A stretch of DNA of 64,000 nucleotides from Lepus europaeus (lineage: Eukaryota > Chordata > Mammalia > Lagomorpha > Leporidae), in NCBI RefSeq assembly GCF_033115175.1, contig NC_084833.1:55514716-55578715 (forward strand), given 5' to 3'. Every line of letters starts with the position of its first letter. Positions within the stretch are counted from its first letter, which is position 1. The translations under genes were made by a program, and so were the position numbers. The notes below the pieces were generated by a model. The model saw only the letters and a program-made list of their open reading frames with translations. It was not told the origin of the DNA and searched no databases. Shown here one piece after another: positions 11,245 through 21,926 of this stretch.

Positions 11245-11574
11245 TTTTTTTTTTTTTTATTTATTTCTTTGTTTGAAAGGCACAGTGACAGACAGAGATG
11301 GAGAGATAGAGATCTTTCATCCACTGCTTCACTCCCCAAATGACCGCAACAGCCTCAGCTGGGCCAGGCCAAAGGTAGGAGCCAAGAACTACACCCGGGT
11401 CTCCTACATGGGTGGCAGGGACCCGAGCACTTGGATGGCCTCATGCTGCCTTTGCAGGCATTTAGCCTGCGGCTGGACTGAAAGTGGAGTAGCCAGGACT
11501 TGAACCAGTGCTCCGATAGGAGATGCTGGAGTCACAAGCAATGGCTTAACCAGCTGTACCACAACACCTGCCCC
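11245..11574 (-). mobile_element. CSINE, reverse
   Basis: Poly(T) and reversed TTATTTATTTCTTTGTTTGA tail, body, ending TACCACAACACCTGCCCC. Confidence 0.9.
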
Positions 11575-11587
11575 AAGGATAGAATTT

Positions 11588-11900
11588 CTTTTAAGATTTA
11601 TTTATTTATTTTAAAGTCAGAGTTAGAGAAAGGGAGAGATACAGAGATCTTCCATCCACTAGCTCACTCCCTAGATGGCCACAGTGGCTGGGGCTGGGTC
11701 AGGCTGTTGCCAGGAGCTTCTTCCAGATCTCCCATGTGGGTGGCAGGGGCCCAAGCAGTTGGGCCATCTTTTGCCCCTTTCTTAGGCCATTCGCAGGGAG
11801 CTGGTTTGGAAGCAGAACAGCTGGGACACAAACCGGCACCCATATGGGATACTGGTGTCACAGGCAGTGGCTTCATCCCCTACTCCACAACGCTGGCCCC
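11588..11900 (-). mobile_element. CSINE, reverse, with 13-bp TSD
   Basis: Reversed tail AAGATTTATTTATTTATT to CCACAACGCTGGCCCC. It is flanked by AAGGATAGAATTT (11575-11587) and AAGGATAGGATTT (11901-11913), and the left copy directly follows the previous SINE. Confidence 0.93.
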
Positions 11901-12190
11901 AAGGATAGGATTTTAGTGTGGATGTGGCAGCTGAAAATGAGGCCTAAAGCCTTCTCAACACCTGGAGTTGGAGCAAAGATCCTGTCTACTCCCCACAGGC
12001 GGAAAGAAGGACTTGACTTGCCATCCTGAGGAAACAGCAAGAAAACTTGTGAGAGGACCGGCCACAGGGAGAAAAAGAACCAACAGCGAGAAACTAGAAT
12101 CTCATGTCTCAGTGTGAGATCTGAACTCACATAATCCATCAGGTGCGGGTCACAAGATACTGAGAGAAATACAAATAAATGCACACCTCA

Positions 12191-12451
12191 GAGGCCAGTA
12201 TTTGGCCTAGTGGCTAAGCCACCTCTGTATCCCATATCAGTATGCCTGATTTGAGTCCCAGCTCCTCGGCTCCCAATCCACCTTCCTGCTAATGCATGCC
12301 CTGGGAGGTGGCAAGTGACAGCTCACATATCTGTGGCCCTGGCGCCCACGTGGGAGACCTGGAGCGAGGTCTAGGCCCCTGCCTTTGGCCTGGTCTAGCT
12401 CTGGCTGTAGCAGGTGTTTGGAGGGTAAACCAGCACATGGAAGATCTCTCT

Positions 12452-12489
<38 letters not shown>

Positions 12490-12562
12490 GTGTGTGTGTC
12501 TGTCTCTCCACCCTTCAAATAAAATAAAAGTAAATAATGTTTTTAAATTAAAAAAAAAAAAA
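12191..12562 (+). mobile_element. CSINE with long CT/TG tract
   Basis: Head GAGGCCAGTATTTGGCCTAG, body, a (CT)n tract of about 40 bp followed by (TG)n, then CAAATAAAATAAAAG and poly(A). Confidence 0.9.
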
Positions 12563-13207
12563 ATAACTGACAGAGAGCCAAGTAGGATTAGGCCAGAGAG
12601 TTGTCCACTGGATTTGACATCATAGAGATCACCAGTAACCCTGGCTTAGTGGATTCAGCAGAGGGGTGAGGGACAGAAACCAGGTGTGAGGAGGTTGAAG
12701 TCAACACAAGGAAGTGAGCTTATGTCTCAAAAAACCCCCTCGTGCATACAAATAGCCATGACATTTAAAACATAAAAAGGACTTTTTTAAAAGCACAGTG
12801 CTAGACTCTTACACATGCCAGGAGCCAGAAATAGGGCAAAAACTCGGTAAGATGGGTGGGGCTGAAACCTCAGGCTCACGGGCCTGCAGGTGGGACCCTG
12901 GCTGGGGCGGAGCCCTCCCCACGGGGAGGGAGCTCCCAGGAGGGCTCCAGTGCCTGTGAAGAGACAGTGAGAGCGAGAGCTGTCAGCCGTGAACTAACTT
13001 TCTCAAGGCCCGGGGAGGCGAGGAGCAGAAAGCACCGACCCCACTGTCAAGCCAGCTGCTGGCCCCGCACCTGCACCCACCACCTCGTTAACATTCAAGG
13101 GTAAGCAGTCATGACCTTGAATCCTGAGTCTAGGTTAGGGCTCCAAAGGCCAGGTCAAAGCATCCGGGGAAGGAATGAGGGCAACGTGAAAAAGGGAGAG
13201 AAACCAT
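12563..13207. other. Unique intergenic sequence, GC-rich near 12850-13080
   Basis: A moderately GC-rich patch without clear exon or CpG-island character. Confidence 0.5.
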
Positions 13208-13516
13208 GGGGCAGGCGTTTGGCCTCACCGTTAAGAAGCCCACGTCCCATTTCAGAGTGCCTCAGTTCCACACCCACCTCCGCTCCAGGGCCAGCTGCCT
13301 GCTAACCGGCACCCTGGGAGGCAGCAGTGGGGGCTCAGGTAGCTGGGTCTTTGCCACCTGTCACGGGAGACCAGGGCTGGGTGCCAGGCTCCTGGCTTCA
13401 GCTCAGCCCAATCCTGGCAGGTACAGCCTGGGGGAGTGAACCAGTGAATGGAAGAGCTCTCTTCTCTTTGGCTCTCTGCCTCTCAAATAAAAATTAAAGA
13501 GAGAGAGAGAGAGAAA
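13208..13516 (+). mobile_element. CSINE, older type
   Basis: Older head GGGGCAGGCGTTTGGCCTCA, CACCCTGGGAGGCAGCAGTG in the body, CTCTCAAATAAAAATTAAAG tail and a (GA)n run. Confidence 0.85.
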
Positions 13517-13804
13517 TAGAACCAAAACAAATACTTCCTCGTGCAAAAAAAAGTTTTGAACCACAATTATAAAACAGAAAGATCCTACTGGCTAAGAAGA
13601 CAGCCGGTGAAATTAATAGTGAGCCCAGAAATTTTTTAAAATTTCCTCTGGAAGTTTATAAAAAGACTTTAGAATATGTTTAAAATGTCCAGAAATGAAT
13701 ATATACCTTCCAACTCAAAAGGAAATTATTAAGCAAAAATAGGCAGAAATGAAACAAGAGAAAGAACCAATTAGAAATCCTTGAAATAAAAAATACTCAA
13801 ATTA

Positions 13805-14109
13805 GGACTGAGTTTGTGGCACAAGGAGTTAAGCGTCTGCTTACAACACCGGCATCCCACATCAGAGCACATGTTCCAGGCCTAGCTCCCTGTTAACGGC
13901 CTGAGAAAGCAGTGAAGAATGATCTAAGTGCTTGGGCCCCTGCACCTGTGTAGAAGACCTGGAAGAAGCTCTGGATCCTCGCTCCTGATTGGCCCAGCTC
14001 CAGCTGTTGTGGCCATATGGGGAGTGAACCAGTGGATGGAAGACCTCTCTCTCTCTCGCTCTCGCTCTTGCTGTCTCTGTAACTCTGCTTCTCAAATCAT
14101 TATTTTTAA
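13805..14109 (+). mobile_element. CSINE, type A
   Basis: Head AGGACTGAGTTTGTGGCACA to TCTCAAATCATTATTTT. It forms a tail-to-tail inverted pair with the next element. Confidence 0.9.
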
Positions 14110-14422
14110 AATGATTTCTTTATTTGAAAGGCAGGGTTACAGAGACAGCAAGAGCGAGAAAGAGAGAGAGATCTTTCATCTGCTGGTTCAATCCCCAAAT
14201 GGCCACAAGGGCCAGAGCTGCACGGATCCGAAGCCAGGAGCTTCTTTTGGGTCTCCCATGTGGGTGCAGGGGCCCAAGGACTTGAACCATCTTCTGCTGC
14301 TTTCCCAGGCCATTAGCAGAGAGTTGGATCGGAAGTGGAACAGCCGGGACTCAAACTGGAGCCCATATGAGATGCCAGCACTGCAGGAGGCAGCTTTACC
14401 CACCACGCTACAGTGCCAGCCC
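14110..14422 (-). mobile_element. CSINE, reverse
   Basis: Reversed GATTTCTTTATTTGAAAGGC tail to CGCTACAGTGCCAGCCCC, directly joined to the forward copy at 13805. Confidence 0.92.
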
Positions 14423-14546
14423 CATAAATAAAATTAAAAAAAAAAAAAAAAAAAAAGGAAGAAGAAGAAGCAGAAGGGGGCCCAGCAGCTAGTACTTGCA
14501 CTCTGGGGAGGCTGAGGGGCTGAGCTACCATGTCAGAAGTCTCCAG

Positions 14547-14720
14547 TGGCCAGCGCCGCGGCTCAATAGGCTAATCCTCCGCCTGCGGGGCCGGCACACC
14601 GTGTTCTAGTCCCGGTCGGGGCGCCAGATTCTGTCCTGGTTGCCCCGGGAACAGAGAAGACCTTTCTGTCTCTCTCTCACTGTCCACTCTGCCTGTCAAA
14701 AAAAAAAAAAAAAAAAAAAA
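14547..14720 (+). mobile_element. Young CSINE, internally deleted, with 8-bp TSD
   Basis: The complete head (GGCCAGCGCCGCGGCTCAAT) and tail (CACTGTCCACTCTGCCTGTC plus poly(A)) are present, but about 170 bp of body between TTGCCCC and GGGAACAG is missing. It is flanked by GTCTCCAG at 14539-14546 and 14721-14728. Confidence 0.93.
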
Positions 14721-14728
14721 GTCTCCAG

Positions 14729-15098
14729 CTCTGCTGGAGGGGCCGTGTGAAAAGACAGAGTCTATGAAACCACCTGGAGGTGAATGAGTGATCCAAGCCA
14801 CAGTGAGAGCCACAGCCCAGCTATTGCAACCAACCCCACGTGTCTCAGCAGGCCTGGCCAAGGGACCACATGCATGAACACAGAAACCGTGTTGACATCG
14901 CAGGCCCAGCAGAAATTGCATGCCACAGACACACAGCCTGCTGTGCTGGCTCCCAGTAACCTTGTCGATGCCTCTAATGTAGTAGATGGTTTGCGGCTCA
15001 TTACTTAAACTCTGGTAGACTCTGGTCCCAGCTTCCTCCAGGTTGCCCTGCTCCCTTTCAGCACAACAGCTGAAAGATGCTTTTCTTAATTTTCAGTT
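14729..15098. other. Unique intergenic sequence
   Basis: No feature recognised. Confidence 0.5.
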
Positions 15099-15402
15099 TT
15101 TTTGTTTTGTTTTGTTTTGTTTGAAAGGCATAAGAGACAGAAACAGGCAGAGAGAGAGAGAGATCTTGCATCCCCTGTTTCACTCCCCCAAATGCCTGTA
15201 ACAGCCAGGGCTTGGCCAGGCCAAAGCTAGGAGACCAGAATTTGACTACTTGTTAGGGACCCAATCACTTGAGCCACCACCTACTGCCTCCCAGGGCACA
15301 CATTAGCAAGAAGCTGGACTCAGAAACAGAGGCAGGACAGAAGCCCAGGCACGTTGAAGTGGGATCTTATCTGCTGTGCCAAATGCCCACCCCTGAATTT
15401 TT
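15099..15402 (-). mobile_element. CSINE, older type, reverse
   Basis: A (TTTTG)n tail at 15099-15122, GA run, CTACTGCCTCCCAGGGCACA, then the head CTGTGCCAAATGCCCACCCC. A younger SINE sits at its head end. Confidence 0.85.
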
Positions 15403-15619
15403 TTTTTTTCCTGGCAGGAGCCAGGTGCTTCTCCTGGTCTCCCATGGGGTGCAGGGCCCAAGTATTCGGGCCATCCTCCACTGTACTCCCTGGCCACAGC
15501 AGAGAGCTGGCCTGGAAGAGGGGCAACCGGGACAGGATCGGTGCCCCGACCGGGACTAGAACCCGGTGTGCTGGCACCGCAAGGTGGAGGATTAGCCTAG
15601 TGAGCTGCGGCGCCGGCCT
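15403..15619 (-). mobile_element. Young CSINE, reverse, missing its 3' body, with 16-bp TSD
   Basis: Poly(T) is joined straight to CCTGGCAGGAGCCAGGTGCT, so the CT-rich 3' segment is absent. The head is intact to TGCGGCGCCGGC. It is flanked by CCACCCCTGAATTTTT at 15387-15402 and 15620-15635. Confidence 0.92.
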
Positions 15620-15707
15620 CCACCCCTGAATTTTTAAAATGTGAGACAGGTTTATCACTCCTTTGCTCAGAATTCTCCAATTCTTCTCAACTCAAAGTAG
15701 AGATCAA

Positions 15708-15940
15708 GGGGCCGGTGCTGTTGCATAGCAAGTAAAGCCGCTGCCTGCAGTGCCAGCATCCCATATGAGCATTCGTTCAAGTCCTGGCTACTCCTCTACT
15801 GATCCAGCTCTCTGCTTATGGCCTGGAAAAGGAGTAGAAGATGGTCCAAGTGCTTGGGCCCCTGCACCTGTGTGGGAGACATGGAAGAAGCTCCTGGTTC
15901 CTGGTTCCATTGTGGCTATTTGCGGAGTGAACTAGCAGAT
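15708..15940 (+). mobile_element. CSINE, tailless, left arm of a SINE hairpin
   Basis: Head AGGGGCCGGTGCTGTTGCAT through GAGTGAACTAGCAGATGGC. The CT tract and A-rich tail are absent, and it joins its inverse copy directly. Confidence 0.9.
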
Positions 15941-16157
15941 GGCAATAGCCAGAACTAGGTTGATCTTAAGCCAGGAGCCAGGAGTTTCTTCCAGGTCTCC
16001 CATGAAGGTGTAGGGTCCCAAGCACTTGGGCCATCTTCTATTGCTTTCCCAGGTCATAGCAGAGAGCTGGATCAGAAGAGGAGCAGCTGGAATACCCACA
16101 TGGGATGCCGGCATTACAGCCAGAGGCTTAGCCTACTACACCACAGCCTGGCTCTTA
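15941..16157 (-). mobile_element. CSINE, reverse, tailless, right arm of a SINE hairpin
   Basis: Starts in the body (ATAGCCAGAACTAGGTTGAT) and ends ACCACAGCCTGGCTCTT. It also lacks a tail. Confidence 0.88.
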
Positions 16158-16720
16158 ATTAAATCTTAAGAAAAAGAAAAAAAAAAAAAGAAAGAAAAGA
16201 AAGTAGAAACCTTTACAATGGCCAAGAGGTCCCAGGGGAGGTCAAATTCCTGTGCTGCCAGGGGAGAGAAGCCTTTTGCACTTTCGCAGCGCTGTTCTAC
16301 AATAAAAAAAAGAAAGAAAAGAATATGTGACTGAGGCCGTATGCGTCCTGCAAAGCTTTATATGTTTACTCTCCGGCGCTTTACAGAAGCCTCCCAACCT
16401 CTGTTCCATGCAACCCGGTGCCTCTGTGATCTGAGCTCACTTCCCTCACCCAACGCCTTGCTCCCACAGCTCCAAACAGAGCGCCCTCTCGTCGTCTCCG
16501 ACCCGCCAGGCTGGCTTCTGCCCCGAGGTCCTCCCCCTGGTACCTGCATTCTTCTCCCTCAGGTTCTTGCTCAGATGCACCTTCTTCTCACCTGACCCAT
16601 CAATCTGATTAAAATGGCAAGCTCCTGAACCCAATCCCAGCCCTTGCCGCTTTACTGTTCTTTCTAACACACGCCTTCGTCCAGCGGAGAAATCTTACTT
16701 TACTGCTGTTGCTTTTCCAC
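16158..16720. other. Unique sequence with AAAG-rich microsatellite
   Basis: A/G-rich tract at about 16165-16203. The rest contains no recognised feature. Confidence 0.5.
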
Positions 16721-17057
16721 TTTTTTTTTTTTTTTTTTTTTTGACAGGCAGAGTGGACAGTGAGAGAGAGAGACAGAGAGAAAGTTCTCCCTTTTTGCCA
16801 TTGGTTCACCCTCCAATGGCTGCTGTGGCAGGCGCATCGCGCTGATCTGAAGCCAGGAGCCAGGTGCTTCCCTAGTCTCCCATGTGGGTGCAGGGCCCAA
16901 GCACGTGGGTCATCCTCCACTGCACTCCCAGGCCATAGCAGAGAGCTGGCCTGGAAGAGGGGCAACCGGAACAGAATCTGGCGCCCTGACCGGGACTAGA
17001 ACCCGGTGTGCCGGCACCGCAGGCGGAGGATTAGTCTACTGAGCCGGGCGCCAGCCT
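16721..17057 (-). mobile_element. Young CSINE, reverse
   Basis: Poly(T), GACAGGCAGAGTGGACAGTG, body, ending GAGCCGGGCGCCAGCC. No clear duplication was found. Confidence 0.93.
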
Positions 17058-17479
17058 TCTGCATTCTTTTACCAGAACTAAACTCCCTGAGGACAGGATG
17101 TTTTCCCTGCTTTTTTCACCGATGCGTTCTCTGTGCTTAGATGCTCCTGCCAGACTGCAGCTTAGCGACTGCCCCTGTGAGCCGTGAAAACCCTCCGCTT
17201 TCTGCGCAGCGCGTGTTACCAGCTATAAATGCTGTGTACAGGAGTTTTGTCCAAGAGCTCACGAAAACAGGGACCACAGGATGAGACTCGACAAGTATCA
17301 ATCACCTGATGTAACACTTATTTAATAAATACATGTCCCAAACACTGTCTAAAGAGCAAATGGGACATGAGGCAGAAATATAGAGCCAACAATATTTCCA
17401 AGAATCTTTGCTCTGAATGGGAGCAGAGAAAGAGGAAGACAGCCGGCAGAGGAGGAGGCGTCGTGGGAACACAGGGGAG
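17058..17479. other. Unique intergenic sequence
   Basis: No feature recognised. Confidence 0.5.
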
Positions 17480-17728
17480 CGACAGGTGACCTCACCACTG
17501 AGATGCCAGTGCCCCACGTCCACAGCCTGGGTTCAATTCCTGGGCCTGCATCCGACTCAGCGTCCTCCTCAGACAGACCCTGGGAGACAGCGGTGATGAC
17601 TTGGGTAATTGGCTTCACCTGGATCGCATCCTGCCTGCCAGCTTTAGCCAAGGTCATTGTACACGTGTGGGGAGTGAACCAGCAGAAGGGAGTTCTCTGT
17701 GTCTCTGCTTCTCAAATAAATAAAGGCA
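17480..17728 (+). mobile_element. CSINE, older type
   Basis: CCTGGGTTCAATTCCTGGGC, CAGACCCTGGGAGACAGC, GTGGGGAGTGAACCAGCAGA and TTCTCAAATAAATAAAGG are in order. The CT tract is short. Confidence 0.8.
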
Positions 17729-17806
17729 GGAATATAAGGAATAATCCAGGCCAGCATGTACATTAATAACATAGGAAAGAGGAAGCGATTAAAGAAGCAG
17801 AGTTTT

Positions 17807-18141
17807 GGAGCCAGCGTTGTGGCACAGCAAGTTGAGCTCCTGCTTGCAACGCCAGCACCCCTTATCAGACGACCAGTTTGAGCCCCACTGCTCTATTTCA
17901 GATCTAGCTCCCTGCTAATTCACCTGGAAAAGCACTGGAAAATCATCCAAGTGTTTGGGCCCCTGCCACCCATAGTGGAGACCAGCATGGAGTTCTGGGC
18001 TCCTGGCTTTGACCTGGTCCAGCCCTGACTGTTGTAGCCTTTTGGGGAGTGAACCAGTGGATGCAAGATGGGTCTCTTTCTCTCTCCCTCCCTCTCCCCG
18101 TCTCTGACACTCTGCATTTCAAATAAATAAATCTTTCAAAA
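17807..18141 (+). mobile_element. CSINE, type A
   Basis: Head TGGAGCCAGCGTTGTGGCAC to TTCAAATAAATAAATCTTTC. Confidence 0.92.
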
Positions 18142-18549
18142 GCAAAAACAAAAACAAAACCGAGTTCTTGGAGGGCTGAGTACACAGCAGGAGAGGCTGC
18201 CTGGCAATGGAACATACCTGTTCTTCCACGGTAATGAGTGGGAAAATAGGGCAGCCTCAAGCAGGTGAGAGCCTTGTTGGAGGGAAGCGGAGGGAGTTCC
18301 CGTGTGCTGGCCTCTAGTTCCTCACTGGAGTGTGAGAGGTGAAACTGTGTGGTAGGCAGGACAAGGGTGTAGGAAGAGAGAGCAGCCAGGGTACGGCAAA
18401 CACGAAGGGACTTTACCCTGAACAGGGAAAGACGGCGAGGCAGTTAGTGAGGGCCCGTTTTCAGGGTCTGGAATCACGAATCTGCACGGTCAGCCTGCTC
18501 TGGCAATTTTCCTTAAGCAACGCCCAGCTCCTTGGTTGCGGAGCTGCGT
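18142..18549. other. Unique intergenic sequence
   Basis: No feature recognised. Confidence 0.5.
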
Positions 18550-18730
18550 ATAACCAGTGGTTCTCCACGTATGATCCCCACTCAGCAGCACCAGAATCAC
18601 TGAAAGACGAGAAATGCTCATGCCCAGGCCCTACCCAGGACTCCTGAGCAGACCCTCTGGGGGTGGGGCCCAGCAGGCATTCAACAAGCATTCCAGGTGA
18701 TTCCGATGCCCTGCCTGGTCACGTGTGGGC
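18550..18730 (+). repeat. MER5A-like hAT-Charlie remnant
   Basis: CCAGTGGTTCTCCACGTATG, CACCAGAATCACTGAAAG, CTGGGGGTGGGGCCCAGCAG and TTCCAGGTGATTCCGATGCC are in MER5A order, an ancient nonautonomous DNA transposon. Confidence 0.65.
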
Positions 18731-19386
18731 AGCATAGCAAGAGAGGAGAGCCAAAGAGCTGAGTGTGGGACAGAGGCAGACCAGAGAATCTCAACCGGGG
18801 AACAAGGGAAGTAAGGACCCAAAGAAGCTGAGCAAGAGTAATAAAGACGGGGGTCAATGTCCTAGAATGTGCTCGGGTCAAATCGGTTCCCTTTGCTGGA
18901 GACAACGCCCGGGGATTAGCCCGTGGCTCTGGAGGTCAGAAGTCCAGGTGCGGCCTGGCTCAGCACAGACCTCAGTTTGGAGTCCCACAGAGGCTGAAAT
19001 CTATGTGCCACTGGCACCTCATTCCTTTCTGGAAACTCAGGGATGATAAAGCTGCTTCCGAGCCCACTCCAGTTGTTGGCAGGATTCAGTTCCTTGAGGT
19101 GGGGTTGAGGGCCATTCCTTCGCTGATGGCCAGCCGGGAGCCTCTATCAGCATCTTCAACCTGTGTCCCTTCCTTACTAATGCCCCCTCCATCTTCCAAT
19201 CAGTGGCCACGGGTAGAATCCTCTGTCACCTCAAATCTCTCTGTTCCCCCTTGGGCCACATCACTTCTACTTTACTCTTCTGTTGCATCTCTGATTCCAG
19301 CCAGAGAGAGTTCTCTGGTTTCAGGGACTCACAGGATCAGACTGAGCCCACCTGTGCTAACCCAGGATGACCGACCTATTTTGTTT
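18731..19386. other. Unique intergenic sequence
   Basis: No feature recognised. Confidence 0.5.
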
Positions 19387-19703
19387 TTTCAAGATTTATT
19401 GGTTTATTTGAAAGGCAGAGTGACAGAAAGAGAGGGAGAGACAGAGAAAGCTCTTCCATCCCCTGGTTCAAAATGGCCTCAATGGCTGGGACTAGGCCAG
19501 GCTGAAGCCAAGAGCCCAGAATTCCATCCAGATCTCCCACATGGGTACAGGGATCCAAGTACTTGGGCCATCTTCAGCTGCTTCCCCAGGCATTTTAGCA
19601 GAGAGCTGGATTGGAAACACAGCAGCCAGGACTCAGACTGGTGCTCATATGGGATGCCAGCATCACAGGAGGCGGCTTAACCAGCTGCACCCCAACGCCA
19701 GCC
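19387..19703 (-). mobile_element. CSINE, reverse
   Basis: Reversed tail AAGATTTATTGGTTTATTTG, GA run, body, ending CACCCCAACGCCAGCC. Confidence 0.9.
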
Positions 19704-20099
19704 TCCAGTCGATCTGCTTTAGAGTCCATAACCTTAAATCCATCTGAAAAGTCCATTTTGCTTTGTAAGATAATAGTCATGGTTGTCTGAGGTCCAAATA
19801 TGAATTTCTTTAGGAGACCTCTGTTCTGCCAATCACAGCAAGGAGTAAGCTCAAGACAGGGGAGGTGGCGATGTCAGAGGAGGTAGCGATTCCCGTGGGA
19901 AGGTCTAGGGTGTGTCCTTTGCAGTGAGGAGGGTTGTGGGCAATGTCACTGGGGCCTGGAAGGCCAAGGATTGAGAGGCTGCGTGTCTGGAGGTCAGCCA
20001 CCTGGACGTTGGAGTTACTGATGGCAACTATGCCGCAGAGGTGGAAGGAAAGGATGTGAATGAACTCAAGTCCTCAGCACCTGACTTTCTCCTCATTGG
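19704..20099. other. Unique intergenic sequence
   Basis: No feature recognised. Confidence 0.5.
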
Positions 20100-20190
20100 C
20101 CATTAGAATTGCCTGGGGAACCTTGCTAGCATGCCTGTTCTGAAGTCTCTAACAATCCCGAATTCCCTTGTTTGGGGATGGGACCCACAC
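20100..20190 (+). repeat. MER5-like fragment
   Basis: CATTAGAATTGCCTGGGGAA and CTTGCTAGCATGCC resemble the MER5 5' part. It is cut off by the SINE at 20191. Confidence 0.4.
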
Positions 20191-20531
20191 TTTTTTTTTT
20201 TTTAATAGAAAGGCAGAGTTGCAGAGATAGGGAGAAACAGAGAGAAAGAGAGCGAGAGAGCGAGCGAGAGAGCGAGAGATCGCTTCCATCCACTGATACA
20301 CTCCCCTAATGGCTACAATGGTCAGAGCTGGGCTGATCCGAAGCCAGAGGTCTTTTCTGGGTCTCCCACATGGGTACAGGGCCCAAGGACTTGGGGCGTG
20401 TTCCGCTGCTTCCCAGGCTCATTAGCAGGGAGCGGGATCGGAAGTGGAGCAGCTGGGACTCAAACTGGCGCCCCTGTGGGATGGTGGTGCCTCAGGCAGC
20501 AGCTTTACCCACTACGCCACAGCACTGGCCC
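20191..20531 (-). mobile_element. CSINE, reverse, with GAGC-rich purine tract
   Basis: Poly(T), a GAGAGCGAGAGAGCGAGC tract at about 20245-20280, body, ending CCACAGCACTGGCCCC. Confidence 0.9.
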
Positions 20532-20640
20532 CGTGACCCTCACTTCTGATGATAATCAGATCAGGAGCTACCACTGCAGGCAGTGAGAAGCCATTGAACT
20601 CTTTCTTGGTTGCAAAGCTGGTGATCAGAACTGTGCTTTG

Positions 20641-20838
20641 GGGCCAGCGCTGTGGCACAGGCCACGTGGGAGACCTGGAAGGAGCTCCTGGCTCCTGGCT
20701 TTGGATCAGCACGGCTGCAGCCGCTGCAGCCATTGTGGCCATCTGGGGAGTGAACCAGCAGATGGAAGACCGACCTCTCTGTCTCTACCTTTCTGCAACT
20801 CTTTCAAATAAATAAAATTAAAAATAAATCTTAAAAAA
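20641..20838 (+). mobile_element. CSINE, internally deleted, with perfect 14-bp TSD
   Basis: The head (GGGCCAGCGCTGTGGCACAG) joins directly to GCCACGTGGGAGACCTGG, skipping about 120 bp. The 3' end is complete. It is flanked by AGAACTGTGCTTTG at 20627-20640 and 20839-20852. Confidence 0.94.
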
Positions 20839-21044
20839 AGAACTGTGCTTTGAATTAAGCTGGGAATGCAATTGCAGTTACGGACAGTTTGAGGGGGTTC
20901 ACTGAAGCAGACACTGACTTCCATATGTGCTCTTCCTAACATGGATCTGAGGATGCCCCTGTGGTGTCCACCACCCCGCCTGTGCTCTCTTTCCCCCTCC
21001 CCTTTCCTACTCCCTCTTCTCTTCACGGAAGAAAGCTACAGGGG

Positions 21045-21177
21045 CAGATGTTGGGTGCTGGTGCAGCTGTTAAAGTTATCACTTGGGTTGTCTGCATCCC
21101 ATATCAGAACCAAGGTGTCTGGTTCAATTCTCAGCTATTTTGCTTCTAAGCCAGCCTCCTGCTAATGCACACCCTGG
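21045..21177 (+). mobile_element. CSINE fragment, older type
   Basis: Head and first body only (GGGTGCTGGTGCAGCTGTTA to GCTAATGCACACCCTGGG). It is interrupted by the next SINE. Confidence 0.75.
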
Positions 21178-21562
21178 GAGCCAGCACTCTGGCATAGCAG
21201 GTAAAGCTACTGCCTGCAGTGCCAGCATCCTGTATGGAAATGCTGATTTGTGTCCCGGGTTCTCCACTTCCAATCCAGCTCTCTGCTAATGTTCCTGGGA
21301 AAAGTAGCAGAAGATAGCCCAAGTACTTGGACCCCTACACCTACGTGGGAAACCTGGATGAAGTTCTTGGCTCCTGGCTTCAGTCTGACTCGGCCCTGGC
21401 TGATGCAGCCACTTGGGGAGTGATGAAAGATATCACCAGTGGATGAAAGATCTCTCTCTCTCTCTCTCTCCCTCACTCCCTCCCCCTCTCTCTCTCTTTC
21501 CTCTTCTCTGTCTGTAACTCTGAACGTCAAATAAATAAAACTAAAAAAAAAAAAAAAAAAAA
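21178..21562 (+). mobile_element. CSINE, type A, with long CT tract
   Basis: Head GAGCCAGCACTCTGGCATAG, body with a small local duplication of 'ATGAAAGAT', CT tract of about 70 bp, CAAATAAATAAAACT and poly(A). Confidence 0.9.
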
Positions 21563-21581
21563 CAAACTTGAAAATTGAGGG

Positions 21582-21926
21582 AATGGTATTTGACATAGCA
21601 GTTAAGACGCCACTTGGGTGGCCCATATCCCAAATCAGAATGCCCAGGTTTGATTCTCAACTCTATTTCAGGTTCCGGTTTCCCTTAGTGTGCACCCTGG
21701 GAGCCAGCAGTGATGATTCAAGGACTTGGGTTCCTACCACCCATGTGGGAGATCCAGATTTGAGTTCTGGGCTCTTGGCTTCAGCTTGGCCCAGCCCTGG
21801 CTGTTGTTGGCATTTGGGGGAATAAACCAGCAGATGGAAGATCTCCCAGTCTGGCTGGCAGGCTCTGTTTGTGTTGCTCTGCCTTTAAAATAAAATTAAA
21901 AATAAACAAATAAATAAATTTTAAAA
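21582..21926 (+). mobile_element. CSINE, older type
   Basis: Head GGTATTTGACATAGCAGTTA, CACCCTGGGAGCCAGCAGTG, then AAATAAAATTAAAAATAAAC tail. Confidence 0.85.
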
